A stretch of 64,000 nt of DNA, from the NCBI RefSeq assembly GCF_902859935.1, contig NZ_CADIKI010000026.1:1-64000 (forward strand). The letters are read 5' to 3'. Within the stretch, counting starts at the first letter, position 1. The number at the start of each line of letters is the position of its first letter. The DNA is from Paraburkholderia fynbosensis. Lineage in GTDB: Bacteria; Pseudomonadota; Gammaproteobacteria; Burkholderiales; Burkholderiaceae. This document shows positions 35,644 to 44,583 of this stretch, piece by piece. The notes beneath the pieces are model-generated. The model was given only the letters and a program-made list of their open reading frames with translations. It had not been told where the DNA came from and made no database searches. A program made the translations under genes and the position numbers.

Positions 35644-35785
35644 AACCTGTTGCTCCCTGCCTGTTTTTCGCCGGCCGCGCCACCTGGCGACCCGCCGGAC
35701 GTCTTCCTCGAAGACAGATCCAACCCATGAATACCGATGCTGCACCGCTAATCAGGCTGTCGCTGCCGTTTCGTTTATCTCCGGC

Positions 35786-36853
35786 TCAGGCGCGCTTGCG
35801 CCGGCTCCGATAGGTGTCCAGCACCACCGCCACCACGATCACGGCGCCGGTGATCATCCGTTTGGTCGGCTCGTTCGCGCCGATCTGCGCGAGCCCGGCC
35901 GCCAGCACCGAAATGATCAACACGCCGAAAAACGTGCTGATCACGGAGCCGCGCCCGCCCATCAGACTCGTGCCGCCGATCACCACCGCCGCGATCACCT
36001 GCAGCTCCACGCCGACGCCCGCGTTCGGGTCGGCCGCTTCCAGGCGCGAAATCTGGAACAGCGCCGCGAGCCCGGCGAGCGCGCCCATCAGCGCGAACAC
36101 GATCACTTTGTACGGCTTCGGATTGACGCCCGCGAGCCGCACCGCTTCCTCGTTGGTGCCGATGCCGACCAGATAGCGGCCGAATACCGTGCGCGTGAGC
36201 ACCAGCTGCGCGATCACCATCACCGCGACCGCGATCAGGAACGCCGGCGAAATGCCGAGCGCGATCGGGTTCGACAGGAAGTCGAACGCGTCGCCGATAT
36301 ACGCGGTGCGCGAGTTGGTCATCTGGTAGGCCAAGCCGCGCGCCGCTTCGAGCACGCCGAGCGACACGATGAATGACGGAATCCGCCAGCCCACCGTTAC
36401 CGCGCCGGTGATCGTGCCGGTCAGCGCCGCCGCGGCGACCCCGAGCAGCGCCGACGGCAACGGCCCCCAGCCCCACTTCAGCGCCGCCACGCTCACCACC
36501 GACGCCCCCAGCGCGAGCACCGAACCCACCGACAGATCGATCCCGGCGATGATCAGCACGAACGTCATCCCCACCGACATCACCACCAGATCCGGAATCT
36601 GGTTGGCGATCGTGCTGAACGTGTCGTAGGTCAGGAAGTGCGAACTCAGCAGCGAGAACAGTACGATCATTCCGAGCAGCGCACCGGCCAGCCCCAGGTA
36701 GTTCGAAAAGCCCAGCCGCGTGCCGGCTGGCTTACCGCTCGCGAGCGGCGCCGACGGATCGGCCGGCGGCACGGCGTTCGCCCCCGCATTAGCCTTGGCC
36801 TTGGCCGCGTCCTCTTTGCCGCCCGCCGCGTCGCGCAACGATCGATCGGTCAT
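35786..36853 (-). CDS. rbsC: Ribose ABC transporter permease
   Basis: 355 residues with about ten membrane helices and the BPD_transp_2 signature: DLVVMSVGMTFVLIIAGIDLSVGSVLALGA and NEEAVRLAGVNPKPYKVIVFALMGALAGLA (EAA-like loop). Its ATG overlaps the rbsA stop (ATGA). The first ~45 residues are a hydrophilic Ala/Lys/Pro-rich extension before the first helix, longer than in E. coli RbsC. Forms the transmembrane channel with RbsA. Confidence 0.9.
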   Translation of the reverse strand: MTDRSLRDAAGGKEDAAKAKANAGANAVPPADPSAPLASGKPAGTRLGFSNYLGLAGALLGMIVLFSLLSSHFLTYDTFSTIANQIPDLVVMSVGMTFVLIIAGIDLSVGSVLALGASVVSVAALKWGWGPLPSALLGVAAAALTGTITGAVTVGWRIPSFIVSLGVLEAARGLAYQMTNSRTAYIGDAFDFLSNPIALGISPAFLIAVAVMVIAQLVLTRTVFGRYLVGIGTNEEAVRLAGVNPKPYKVIVFALMGALAGLAALFQISRLEAADPNAGVGVELQVIAAVVIGGTSLMGGRGSVISTFFGVLIISVLAAGLAQIGANEPTKRMITGAVIVVAVVLDTYRSRRKRA

Positions 36854-38445
36854 GACAGACTCCCTGCTTCGTTGGTGTCGGGGGTGTGCAGCAATGCTTC
36901 GCGGCTGCGGTAACCGGCGAACGCGGCGGCCAGCAACGCATCCTGCGACCAGCTATCGCGCTCGAATACACCGGTCATGCTGCCCGCTGACATGACGCCG
37001 ATCCGGTCGCAGATCAGCATCAGCTCACGCAGGTCGCTCGACACGACGACGAGCGCGCGCCCTTCACGAGCGAGCGCCCCCATCAAGCCATAAATATCGA
37101 ACTTCGCGCCGACGTCGATGCCGCGCGTAGGTTCGTCGAATAACAGCACGCGGCAATCGCGCGCGAGCCAGCGGCCGATCACGACCTTCTGCTGATTGCC
37201 GCCCGACAGCTCGCCGACGATCTGCGCCGGCCCCGAGCTGCGAATGCGCATCGCATCGATCTGCTTCTTCGCGAGCGCGTTCTCGCGCTTCGCATCGACG
37301 ACGCCGTGCCGCGCGACGCTGCCGATATTGCCGAGCGACACGTTGGCGGCGATCGGCTGCGGCAGCAGCAGCCCTTCGCCCTTGCGGTCCTCGGTGATCA
37401 ATGCGATGCCGACGCGCACCGCGTCGGTCGGCGAGTCGATGCGCACCGCCGTGGGCGGCGCGCCCGGCGTCGCGGCCAGTGCGACCGTGCCGCCGTCTTT
37501 AGGGTCCGCGGCGTAGATCAGCCGCATCAGCTCGGTGCGGCCCGCGCCGATCAACCCGCTGATGCCGAAGATCTCGCCCGCGCGCACTTCGAACGACACG
37601 TCGCGCACCACCTTGCCGCGCGCGAGCCGGTCTACCTTCAAGAGCGGCGCGCCGATATTGCGCACGCCCAGATCGATTCGCTCGCCGAGTTCGCGGCCGA
37701 CCATCCACGTGACGATCTGCTCGCTCGTGAGGTTGGCCATCGCGTCGACGTGCACAAGGCGCCCGTCGCGCAGCACCGCGATCCGTTCGGCCACCCGCGC
37801 CAGCTCTTCGAGCCGGTGCGAGATATAGACCAGAGCAACGCCCCGCGACTTCAGCCGGCCGATCTGTTCGAATAGCAGGTCGACTTCGCGCGCGGTCAGC
37901 ATCGCGGTCGGCTCGTCGAGGATCAGCACGCGGCAGTCGTCGATCAGATTGCGCGCGATCTCCACCATCTGCTGATGGCCGATGCCGAGTTCACCGACCA
38001 GCGTGTCGGGATCGATCGCGTCGAGGCCGACCTGGGCCATCGCGTGGCGCGCGTTCTCGCGCAGCTTGCGGCGGTCGATCCAGCCGAAGCTGAACGCGCC
38101 CGCGCGCGGCAACCGGTTGAGAAACAGGTTCTCGGCCACCGATAGCGTCGGCAGCAGATTCAGCTCCTGCATCACCATGCGCACGCCGAGCGCCTCGGCC
38201 TCGGTGCGGCTCGCCGGTGCATAGGGGTCGCCCGCGAGGCGCATCGCGCCCGAGCTCGGATCGACCAGCCCACCGATAATTTTGGAGAGCGTACTCTTGC
38301 CGGCGCCGTTCTCGCCGGTCAGCGCCAATACCTCGCCGGCGCGCAGCGACAGCGAGACGTCGGCGAGCACCGGCTCGGCATAGGTCTTGCCGATGCCGCT
38401 CACGGACAGTACGACAGGCAAGGCGTCGTGGTCGGTTGAATCCAT
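36850..38445 (-). CDS. rbsA: Ribose ABC transporter ATP-binding protein
   Basis: 531 residues with two tandem ABC domains. First: Walker A GENGAGKST, signature LGIGHQQMVEIAR, Walker B VLILDEPTA. Second: degenerate Walker A GLIGAGRTE (as usual for this family), signature LSGGNQQKVVIGRWLA, Walker B VLLFDEPTRGIDVGAK. ATG at 38445 with AGGA upstream. Powers ribose import from the cytoplasmic face. Confidence 0.92.
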   Translation of the reverse strand: MDSTDHDALPVVLSVSGIGKTYAEPVLADVSLSLRAGEVLALTGENGAGKSTLSKIIGGLVDPSSGAMRLAGDPYAPASRTEAEALGVRMVMQELNLLPTLSVAENLFLNRLPRAGAFSFGWIDRRKLRENARHAMAQVGLDAIDPDTLVGELGIGHQQMVEIARNLIDDCRVLILDEPTAMLTAREVDLLFEQIGRLKSRGVALVYISHRLEELARVAERIAVLRDGRLVHVDAMANLTSEQIVTWMVGRELGERIDLGVRNIGAPLLKVDRLARGKVVRDVSFEVRAGEIFGISGLIGAGRTELMRLIYAADPKDGGTVALAATPGAPPTAVRIDSPTDAVRVGIALITEDRKGEGLLLPQPIAANVSLGNIGSVARHGVVDAKRENALAKKQIDAMRIRSSGPAQIVGELSGGNQQKVVIGRWLARDCRVLLFDEPTRGIDVGAKFDIYGLMGALAREGRALVVVSSDLRELMLICDRIGVMSAGSMTGVFERDSWSQDALLAAAFAGYRSREALLHTPDTNEAGSLS

Positions 38446-38762
38446 CGCGATCCTGGTTTCATGGCGCCCGGCGCGAGCGCATGCGCTGATGCGAATGCAG
38501 CCGCGTCCAGCCGTCACGCGTCATGCCGGCCCAATGCGCGCAATGCGCAGGCGCTAACTGCCGCGCAACGCTCTCTCGCCGCCCGGCCGCCGTCATGACG
38601 CTTATCTCTGGAATTAACGGCGGCTCGGCGGGTTTCTTGAGCGTTTATTGAGCGTTTATTGAACAGGCGCGCAAGCGCGCACCGGGCGCTGCATGGCGGC
38701 ATGCAGCGGCGTGGGCGCGAATCCGCGGGCCCGGTGCGGCTCCGGGCCCGGTCGAAGCCCGC
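38446..38762. other. rbsB-rbsA intergenic region
   Basis: 317 bases inside the operon. It holds a GC-rich hairpin right after rbsB (38727-38749) and a tandem GAGCGTTTATT duplication around 38639-38660. No gene supported. Confidence 0.5.
38727..38749 (-). terminator. Hairpin after rbsB (attenuating or stabilising)
   Basis: GGGCCCGG (38727-38734) and CCGGGCCC (38742-38749) form a perfect 8-bp stem 14 bases after the rbsB stop, without a T-run. In sugar ABC operons such hairpins protect the binding-protein mRNA and lower downstream expression. Confidence 0.5.
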
Positions 38763-39725
38763 TTATTTGGTCACCAGAGTGACCGGCGTTTCCACCACGC
38801 CCGACAACTGCGACTGCTTCTTGTGCTCGCTGAGCGCCTTCAGCGCGGTGTCGATGCCGAACACGGCCTGCTTGGCCGCGTATTGGTCGGCGGTGGCGAG
38901 CACGCGGCCGTCCTTCAGCATCGGCTTGATCGCGTTGATGTTGTCGTATCCGACCACCAGCACCTTGCCCTGCTTGCCCGCCGCACGCACCGCCGAGACC
39001 GCGCCGATCGCCATGTTGTCGTTGCCGGCGAGCAGCGCCTTCAGGTTCGGGTACTCATTGAGCATGGCCGAAGCCACCGCGTTGCCCTTGTCGATTTCCC
39101 ATTCGCCCGACTGCACCGAGACGACCTTCGCGCCGACAGTCTGCATCGCGTCCTTGAAGCCCGCGGTGCGCTGCTGTGCGTTGGTGGTGGTCGACACGCC
39201 TTCGATGATGCCTACCTCGTCGCCCGCCTTCAGCCGTTTGGCCAGGTAGTCGCCGACCATCTGCGCGCCCTTGCGGTTATCCGGGCCGACGAACGGCACG
39301 TTCAGGTCTTTCGACTTGAGCACGTCCGGATCGAGCCGGTTGTCGATGTTCACGACGATGATGCCCGCGTCCACCGCCTTCTTGACGACCGGCACGAGCG
39401 CCTTCGAATCGGCTGGGGCCAGCACGATCGCGTCGACCTTCGAGACGATCATCTGCTCGACGATGCGGATCTGGTTGGCGGTGTCGGTCTCGTCCTTGAT
39501 GCCGTTGGTGATCAGGTCGAACTGGCCGGGATTGTGTTTCTGATATTCCTTCGCGCCGGTTTCCATGGTCAGAAAGAACTCGTTGGCGAGCGACTTCATC
39601 ACGAGCGCGACCTTCGGCTTGTGGGCCGGTGCGTTCTGCGCGTGCGCGGCGGAAAACGGCAGCGCGGCGGTGGCGGTGGCGAGCACTGCGGCGGCAAGGA
39701 TGCGACGGCGGATGCGATGGTTCAT
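38763..39725 (-). CDS. rbsB: Ribose-binding periplasmic protein
   Basis: 320 residues with a signal peptide (cut near AHAQ-NA, about residue 30). Mature part has the type I sugar-binding fold: PKVALVMKSLANEFFLTMETGAKEYQK, VDAIVLAPADSKALVPVVKKAVDAGIIVVNIDNRLD, LLAGNDNMAIGAVSAVRAAGKQGKVLVVGYDNI. It delivers ribose (or a related sugar) to RbsCA. First gene of the operon, directly behind the operator-promoter at 39777-39826. Confidence 0.92.
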   Translation of the reverse strand: MNHRIRRRILAAAVLATATAALPFSAAHAQNAPAHKPKVALVMKSLANEFFLTMETGAKEYQKHNPGQFDLITNGIKDETDTANQIRIVEQMIVSKVDAIVLAPADSKALVPVVKKAVDAGIIVVNIDNRLDPDVLKSKDLNVPFVGPDNRKGAQMVGDYLAKRLKAGDEVGIIEGVSTTTNAQQRTAGFKDAMQTVGAKVVSVQSGEWEIDKGNAVASAMLNEYPNLKALLAGNDNMAIGAVSAVRAAGKQGKVLVVGYDNINAIKPMLKDGRVLATADQYAAKQAVFGIDTALKALSEHKKQSQLSGVVETPVTLVTK

Positions 39726-39776
39726 GCGTATCTCCGAAGTTTTTCTGGCTCGGGCGGAGCCATATTCTTAGTGGCG

Positions 39777-39790
39777 CGCAAACGTTTGCG
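39777..39790. promoter_or_regulatory. RbsR-type LacI operator
   Basis: CGCAAACGTTTGCG, a perfect 14-bp palindrome with the CG centre typical of LacI-family sites, starting 7 bases downstream of the -10, so binding would cover the transcription start. Confidence 0.75.
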
Positions 39791-39796
39791 AGGGCT

Positions 39797-39826
39797 ATTC
39801 TCAGCGCAGTCGTTTCAGAATGTCAA
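39797..39826 (-). promoter_or_regulatory. rbs operon promoter
   Basis: TTGACA (39826-39821), 18-base spacer, GAGAAT (39802-39797) on the minus strand, with the operator immediately downstream. Confidence 0.6.
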
Positions 39827-40086
39827 CGATCCGCAGTGGTGCAGTGCACCGGCGCGCCGACTCTGCGGCGGTGCCGGGCGCTCGATCGGTTCTGGCCGGC
39901 GCGCGGGGTAAGCGCGCCGGCAGGCAGCGTGTGGCAAGGGTCCCTCGCTCGGTCAGTGCATGGCGGGTTTTGCCACCGGCAGCGAGATGGGCAGCCGGTG
40001 GGCCGCCTATGCTGGCCTTTTATTGCAAGTGGTGCAAGCGGGGACAACGCGAGGCGAGTTGTGTCGCGCAACCGCCGGGGGCCGGC

Positions 40087-41064
40087 TTACAGCCACCCCG
40101 CCTTGCGAAAGCGCCTGTACAGCACGAGGTCGACCGTCAGCATGACCGCCAGACACAGCGGATAGCCGAACCTGAAATGCAACTCGGGGATGTTCTGAAA
40201 ATTCATTCCGTAGATGCCGGCGATCATGGTCGGCACCGCGAACAGCGCCGCAAACGAACCGAGCCGCTTGGTCACCTCGCTCTCGGCGAGCGAGATCATG
40301 CCGAGATTGACCTGCACCGCGGTGACGACGATTTCACGCCGCCCTTCGATGGTTCTGACGATCCGCTCCAGATGATCGTAGACGTCGCGGAAATAGGCCT
40401 GCATGCCTTGGCAGACGCTCGGAATCCGCCCGCCGGTCAATTTGCTGACGGCTTCCTGCAGCGGCACGATGTGGTGCTGCAGGATCACGAGGCGCCGCTT
40501 CAACGAGTAAAGATCCTGGATGATCGCGCGCGACTGCACCGAATTGTTGTAGTCGAAAATACGGTCTTCCAACTCCTCGATCTCGGTGCTCATCGCCTCG
40601 ATGATCGGGAAATAGCGATCGACGACGTCGTCGAGCAACGCATACAGCACGAACGCCGAGCCCTCCGTCAGCAAACGCGGTTCGCGCTCGCAGCGCGCGC
40701 GCACGTTCTGAAAGCCGGCGCGGGTGCCGCGGCGCACCGACAGCACGTAGTTGCGCCCGACGAACACATCGACTTCGCCGATCAGCAACTCGCCGTCGTC
40801 GTCCATCTCGACCGTGTGCATCACGGCGAACATCGAGTCGCCATACTCCTCGATCTTGGGACGCTGATGGCCATTTTGCGCATCTTCGATCGCGAGTTCG
40901 TGCAGGCCGAACTCGTGCTGCATCACGGACAGCTCGCCCGGCCCCGGCTCTTTCAGCGCGACCCAGACGAAGCACTCGGGCCGCGCCACGTAGTCGCTGA
41001 TGCTATCGATGTCGATATCGGCGAGCTTCCGACCGTCCTGATAGGCGGCGCAATTGATCAGCAT
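40087..41064 (-). CDS. corA: Magnesium/cobalt transporter CorA
   Basis: 325 residues. Long cytosolic N-terminal domain rich in charged helices, then two C-terminal membrane helices with the YGMNF selectivity motif (G286-M287-N288) and a basic tail RRFRKAGWL. Pentameric Mg2+ channel of the inner membrane. ATG 41064 is preceded by AAGGT; the frame extends upstream without support. No Mg-responsive leader was recognised in the 41065-41250 gap. Confidence 0.92.
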   Translation of the reverse strand: MLINCAAYQDGRKLADIDIDSISDYVARPECFVWVALKEPGPGELSVMQHEFGLHELAIEDAQNGHQRPKIEEYGDSMFAVMHTVEMDDDGELLIGEVDVFVGRNYVLSVRRGTRAGFQNVRARCEREPRLLTEGSAFVLYALLDDVVDRYFPIIEAMSTEIEELEDRIFDYNNSVQSRAIIQDLYSLKRRLVILQHHIVPLQEAVSKLTGGRIPSVCQGMQAYFRDVYDHLERIVRTIEGRREIVVTAVQVNLGMISLAESEVTKRLGSFAALFAVPTMIAGIYGMNFQNIPELHFRFGYPLCLAVMLTVDLVLYRRFRKAGWL

Positions 41065-41250
41065 GTTCGGATTACCTTGAAAACGGAAACAGACCGCCCG
41101 GCCTCGCCCTGTGCGTATGCCGCGCGTCGGGCCTGCGTTGACGGATGAGCGTAGCCGCCATGTTACGGGGCTGCGCGAAAACGTCACGTATCCAATTGTT
41201 AAACCTTGCTGGCAAGCGCTGCAAGCACGGCAAACGCGCATCCCCTGCCG

Positions 41251-41499
41251 CTACTGCGACACCCTATGCAGCGCGATACGGTGATCTTCGTCGAAAGTGA
41301 CCGACGCGCGGTTCGTGTCGCGCCGGTCGGCCGTCATCAGAAAGCCTGGTCCACTACCGGATCGAATTGCGTCGACACGCTGATCCGATGCATGCTCGCC
41401 GTCGATGTACACGAGCGCATCGCGGAACCGGACGACCACCTCGCGCGAACGTTCGCGGCGCAGATCCACGGCGACTAGCCCCATCGCCGGTTCCGGCAT
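41251..41499 (-). CDS. Hypothetical protein (82 aa)
   Basis: From ATG 41499: MPEPAMGLVAVDLRRERSRE then VVVRFRDALVYIDG, ending SVTFDEDHRIALHRVSQ. Alternating hydrophobic/charged strands suggest a small beta-rich cytosolic fold. Codon use in this frame has strong GC3 bias, which the opposite frame lacks, so I think it is real despite a weak ribosome site. No family recognised. It could be co-transcribed with corA (gap 186 bases). Confidence 0.5.
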   Translation of the reverse strand: MPEPAMGLVAVDLRRERSREVVVRFRDALVYIDGEHASDQRVDAIRSGSGPGFLMTADRRDTNRASVTFDEDHRIALHRVSQ

Positions 41500-41733
41500 G
41501 ATAGCAACGCGCCGGCATGGCGCCGGCCTGGCCGAATGGCCAATGTAGGGCCAACCCCGGCCACGCTGGGCCAGCCCTGTCCCCTTGCACGACGCGGCGT
41601 TCTTCTTCATGATCGTTGCAAAAGGTCCGGTCCGTGCGGACTGTGCGCGACGGATAAAGCCTCGGTTGGAGCGCGTGCCGCGATGGCGAGCCGGTATCCC
41701 CGCTTCGCCGGACCTGCGAGCAAGGAGACTGCG

Positions 41734-41883
41734 ATGTGGTATTTCACCTGGATTCTCGGCGTCGGCGTGGCGCTCGCCTTCGGCGTCATCAACGTGATGT
41801 GGCTGGAGGCCAACGGCAAGTTCGCGCGTGATCCGCGCTCCGGCGGCACGCCGCCCGCTCCTGACGGAAGCACGCCTTCGTGA
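41734..41883 (+). CDS. cydX: CydX-like small subunit of cytochrome bd oxidase
   Basis: 49 residues beginning MWYFTWILGVGVALAFGVINVMWLE, which aligns without gaps to E. coli CydX (MWYFAWILG...FGVI...LE): one membrane helix, with the Trp/Tyr N-terminus that docks onto CydA. The C-terminal ~20 residues are a Gly/Pro/Ser-rich tail. AAGGAGA stands six bases before the ATG. Normally encoded right after cydAB; here no cydA or cydB is within the window, and its stop overlaps the next gene's GTG (GTGA). Confidence 0.78.
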   Translation: MWYFTWILGVGVALAFGVINVMWLEANGKFARDPRSGGTPPAPDGSTPS

Positions 41884-42500
41884 CCTTCCTGGTTTTCTTT
41901 TGCGGCCACGCCGGCACCGGCAAGACGACGGTCGCGAAAAAGCTGATCGGCCCGCTGATGAAAGCGAGCGGCACGCCCTTTTGCCTGCTCGATAAAGACA
42001 CGCTGTTCGGCGGCTATAGCGCGGCCGCGATGGCCATGCTGAGCGGCGACCCGAACGACCGCGACAGCCCGCTCTTCCTGCAGCATCTGCGCGATCCCGA
42101 GTACCGCGGCCTGCTCGACACCGCCCGCGAGAACCTCGAACTCGGCGTGAGCGCGCTGGTGGTCGCGCCGCTCTCCCGCGAAGTGCGCGAGCGGCGCCTG
42201 TTCGACCGCGCGTGGCTCGGTGTCGGGGCGGACGTGACGCTGCGGGTCGTGTGGGTGCATACGTCGGACGAAGTCGCCCGGCAGCGGATCGTCGCACGCG
42301 CGAATCCGAACGACGCCTACAAGCTCGCGCATTGGGACGAATACCGGCAGCGTCGCTTCGTGCCCAGCGGCGAGACCTGCGACGATCTGCTGATGTTCGA
42401 CAACACCGCGCCCACGCCTTCGGATGACGAGGCCCTGCTCGCGCGCATCGTCGGCGAACCGCAGCCGGCATCCACGATGGTGCCGCCACTGCCGGTCTAG
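41880..42500 (+). CDS. P-loop kinase/ATPase (AAA family, zeta-like fold)
   Basis: 206 residues. Walker A is GHAGTGKTT (residues 9-17) directly after the first beta strand; LLDKDTLFGG resembles the substrate Asp region of small-molecule kinases, and VWVHTSDEVARQRIVARANPNDAYKLAHWDEYRQRRF resembles the lid/adenine region of shikimate/gluconate-type kinases. Starts at GTG 41880, overlapping the cydX stop by four bases. Substrate unknown. Followed by a hairpin terminator. Confidence 0.72.
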   Translation: MTFLVFFCGHAGTGKTTVAKKLIGPLMKASGTPFCLLDKDTLFGGYSAAAMAMLSGDPNDRDSPLFLQHLRDPEYRGLLDTARENLELGVSALVVAPLSREVRERRLFDRAWLGVGADVTLRVVWVHTSDEVARQRIVARANPNDAYKLAHWDEYRQRRFVPSGETCDDLLMFDNTAPTPSDDEALLARIVGEPQPASTMVPPLPV

Positions 42501-42531
42501 CAGCGCACGGCACACGGCGGCCAGAAACGGA

Positions 42532-42556
42532 AAATGCCCCGCATGACGGGGCATTT
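42532..42556 (+). terminator. Terminator after the kinase gene
   Basis: AAATGCCCCG and CGGGGCATTT form a perfect 10-bp stem with a 5-base loop; followed by CCATTTC. Also could serve the convergent gene at 42670. Confidence 0.7.
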
Positions 42557-42669
42557 CCATTTCAGCGGCCCTCTTGCGGGACCTCGGCGCTCTCTCAGTG
42601 GCGCACACTAGCACGCCTCACCACAGCCCTCGTTTGCTTCTTACGACCAGGCCGACGACGGCTTGCGCG

Positions 42670-43767
42670 TCAGGCCGTCGCCAGCGCCCCCAGCGACTGT
42701 CCTTCGTACAGTTTGCCGAAGCGGTTCGCGAGGAAGTCGGTGAGCGACACCTGCTCCTGACGCACGAAGCCTCTTTGCGGCAGCTTCTGCTCGCGGAACA
42801 GATCGAGCACTGCGCACATCGCGCCGGCCGTGGTGATCTGGATCGCACTCATCGGCACGCCGCACACCGTTTTCGCGAAAATCTTGCGGGTAAACACTTC
42901 CTGCACCAGTTGACCGTCGCGCATGCCGCTTACCGTGATGAACACCAGCACGACGTCTTGCGCGGTCGATGGCACCGAACGGCGCATGATGGTCTTCAGC
43001 GTGTCGCGGTCGCTGGACAGACGCAGGTCTTCGAGCAGGAACTGCATCAGATTGCGGTGGCCCGGATAACGCACCGACTTGTAGTCGAGCGATTCGACTC
43101 GCCCCGCGAGCGTCTCGCACAGCGTCCCCAGGCCGCCGGACGTATTGAACGCTTCGTACTCGGTGCCGTCGAGCGAAAAGTGCTCGAGGCCTTCGAGCGG
43201 CTGCACCCACTGCGTGCGGCTGTCGCGGATCGCTTCGCACGGCTGACAGTATTCGTTGATCAGGCCGTCGACGCTCCAGGTCAGGTTGTACTTCAGCGCA
43301 TTGGTCGGAAACTCCGGCAGTGCGCCGACGCGCATCTTGACATCGCGGATTTCGCTGAAGCGGTTCGCCAATTCGTGCGCGGCAATGCCGATGAAGCCCG
43401 GCGCGAGACCGCACTGCGGCATGAACGCGTGCTCGGCGTCATCGGCGATCGCGCGGATCGCGTGGGTCGCGCGCACGTCCTCGGTCAGATCGAAGTAATG
43501 CACGCCCGCGCCTTTGGCCGCCGAGGCCACGTTCACCGCAAGGTAATACGGCAGCGCGTTGACGAGCGCGTCGAAGCCTTGCATCGCGGCGCGCAGTGCG
43601 GCGGCATCGGCGGAATCGACGCGCCGCGTCGGGATGCCCTGGGCGGCGAGCTTGTCGAGCGCGTGCTGATCGCGGTCGAATGCGACGACGTCGTAGTCGC
43701 CGGTTTCACGCAGCATATGAGCGATGGTGTGTCCGATCAGACCTGCACCAACAATGGCTACCTTCAT
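42670..43767 (-). CDS. Saccharopine dehydrogenase family (lysine 6-dehydrogenase-like)
   Basis: 365 residues from ATG 43767 with AAAGGAG upstream. N-terminal Rossmann domain MKVAIVGAGLIGHTIAHML, then the saccharopine/homospermidine catalytic segment (FMPQCGLAPGFIGIAAHELANRF, GLGTLCETLAGRVESLDYKSVRYPGH). It resembles single-domain lysine 6-dehydrogenases of lysine degradation. The co-directional Lrp/AsnC gene 250 bases upstream fits amino-acid-responsive control. Exact substrate is inferred. Confidence 0.78.
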   Translation of the reverse strand: MKVAIVGAGLIGHTIAHMLRETGDYDVVAFDRDQHALDKLAAQGIPTRRVDSADAAALRAAMQGFDALVNALPYYLAVNVASAAKGAGVHYFDLTEDVRATHAIRAIADDAEHAFMPQCGLAPGFIGIAAHELANRFSEIRDVKMRVGALPEFPTNALKYNLTWSVDGLINEYCQPCEAIRDSRTQWVQPLEGLEHFSLDGTEYEAFNTSGGLGTLCETLAGRVESLDYKSVRYPGHRNLMQFLLEDLRLSSDRDTLKTIMRRSVPSTAQDVVLVFITVSGMRDGQLVQEVFTRKIFAKTVCGVPMSAIQITTAGAMCAVLDLFREQKLPQRGFVRQEQVSLTDFLANRFGKLYEGQSLGALATA

Positions 43768-44019
43768 GCGCTTCTCCTTTGTTATGTGTGTGCTGTGCCC
43801 AGCTTGACAAGTACGCCACGCTGACGCGCCGCGCCTCGCGGGCTGAACCCTTGAGCAACAGTTTAGGGAGAAGCAAAAACAGTTCATACGCGCAAAATGA
43901 TGCGTTATGACCATGGGTTTCGACGTTATGACGAAGACATGGGTCGAACTGTCGAAACGATCTAAAAAACATGTAAAAGCTAGCGAATTGGAAGGGCCGC
44001 GCGCGTTCCCATACCGCCG

Positions 44020-44478
44020 TCAAACCATCCCGCGATCGATCTTGCGCGCGAGGATGATCGAGGTCGTGGTCCGCTCCACACCTTCCATGCCGCCGATCTG
44101 GTCGAGCAGATCGTTCAGCCGGTCGGGCGAATCGGCGCGCAGCCACGCGACGTAGTCGAACTCACCGCTCACCGCGCACAGCAACTGCACCTCGGGCATC
44201 TTGCCAAGACGCTTTTGCACGGACGGTCCGTGCTTGGGCGCGATGATCATGCCGACGTAGGCCATGAGGCTCGAATCGAGCACATCCTGGCCGAGCCGCA
44301 CGCTATAGCCGGCGATCACGTTGCTGCGCTCCAGCCGCGCGATTCTCGCGATCACCGTGGTGCGCGCCACGTCGAGCTGGCGCGCGAGACTGGCGACGCT
44401 TTCGCGGGCGTTGGCTTGCAGCAGTGCAACGAGGTTGCGGTCGAGGTCGTCGAGCTGGTCGAGGCGCGGAGGTCTCAT
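44020..44478 (-). CDS. Lrp/AsnC-family transcriptional regulator
   Basis: 152 residues: N-terminal HTH (LDDLDRNLVALLQANARESVASLARQLDVARTTVIARIARLERSNVI) and C-terminal RAM amino-acid-binding domain (VQLLCAVSGEFDYVAWLRADSPDRLNDLL). Probably senses an amino acid, plausibly lysine, and controls the dehydrogenase at 43767. The 43768-44019 interval contains AT-rich sequence suited to Lrp binding. Confidence 0.87.
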   Translation of the reverse strand: MRPPRLDQLDDLDRNLVALLQANARESVASLARQLDVARTTVIARIARLERSNVIAGYSVRLGQDVLDSSLMAYVGMIIAPKHGPSVQKRLGKMPEVQLLCAVSGEFDYVAWLRADSPDRLNDLLDQIGGMEGVERTTTSIILARKIDRGMV

Positions 44479-44583
44479 CGGGGGTCTGGGGAAGTGGATG
44501 GAGTGGGTCTGTGGTCGAGCGGATTATCGCGCGTCTTTAGCATGGAATGGCGCTGGTGGAACTGCTTGCCAACGCGGCCGCCC

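Larger units (their letters stand above)
39726..40086. other. Intergenic region between corA and rbsB
   Basis: 361 bases: rbs 5' leader, operator and promoter (39777-39826), then about 260 bases in which I see no gene and no clear corA terminator. Confidence 0.5.

Noticed and set aside
41500..41733. Searched for a cydB 3' end or remnant upstream of cydX
   Set aside because: No frame resembles CydB; only GC-rich palindromes such as GCCGGC..GCCGGC were seen.
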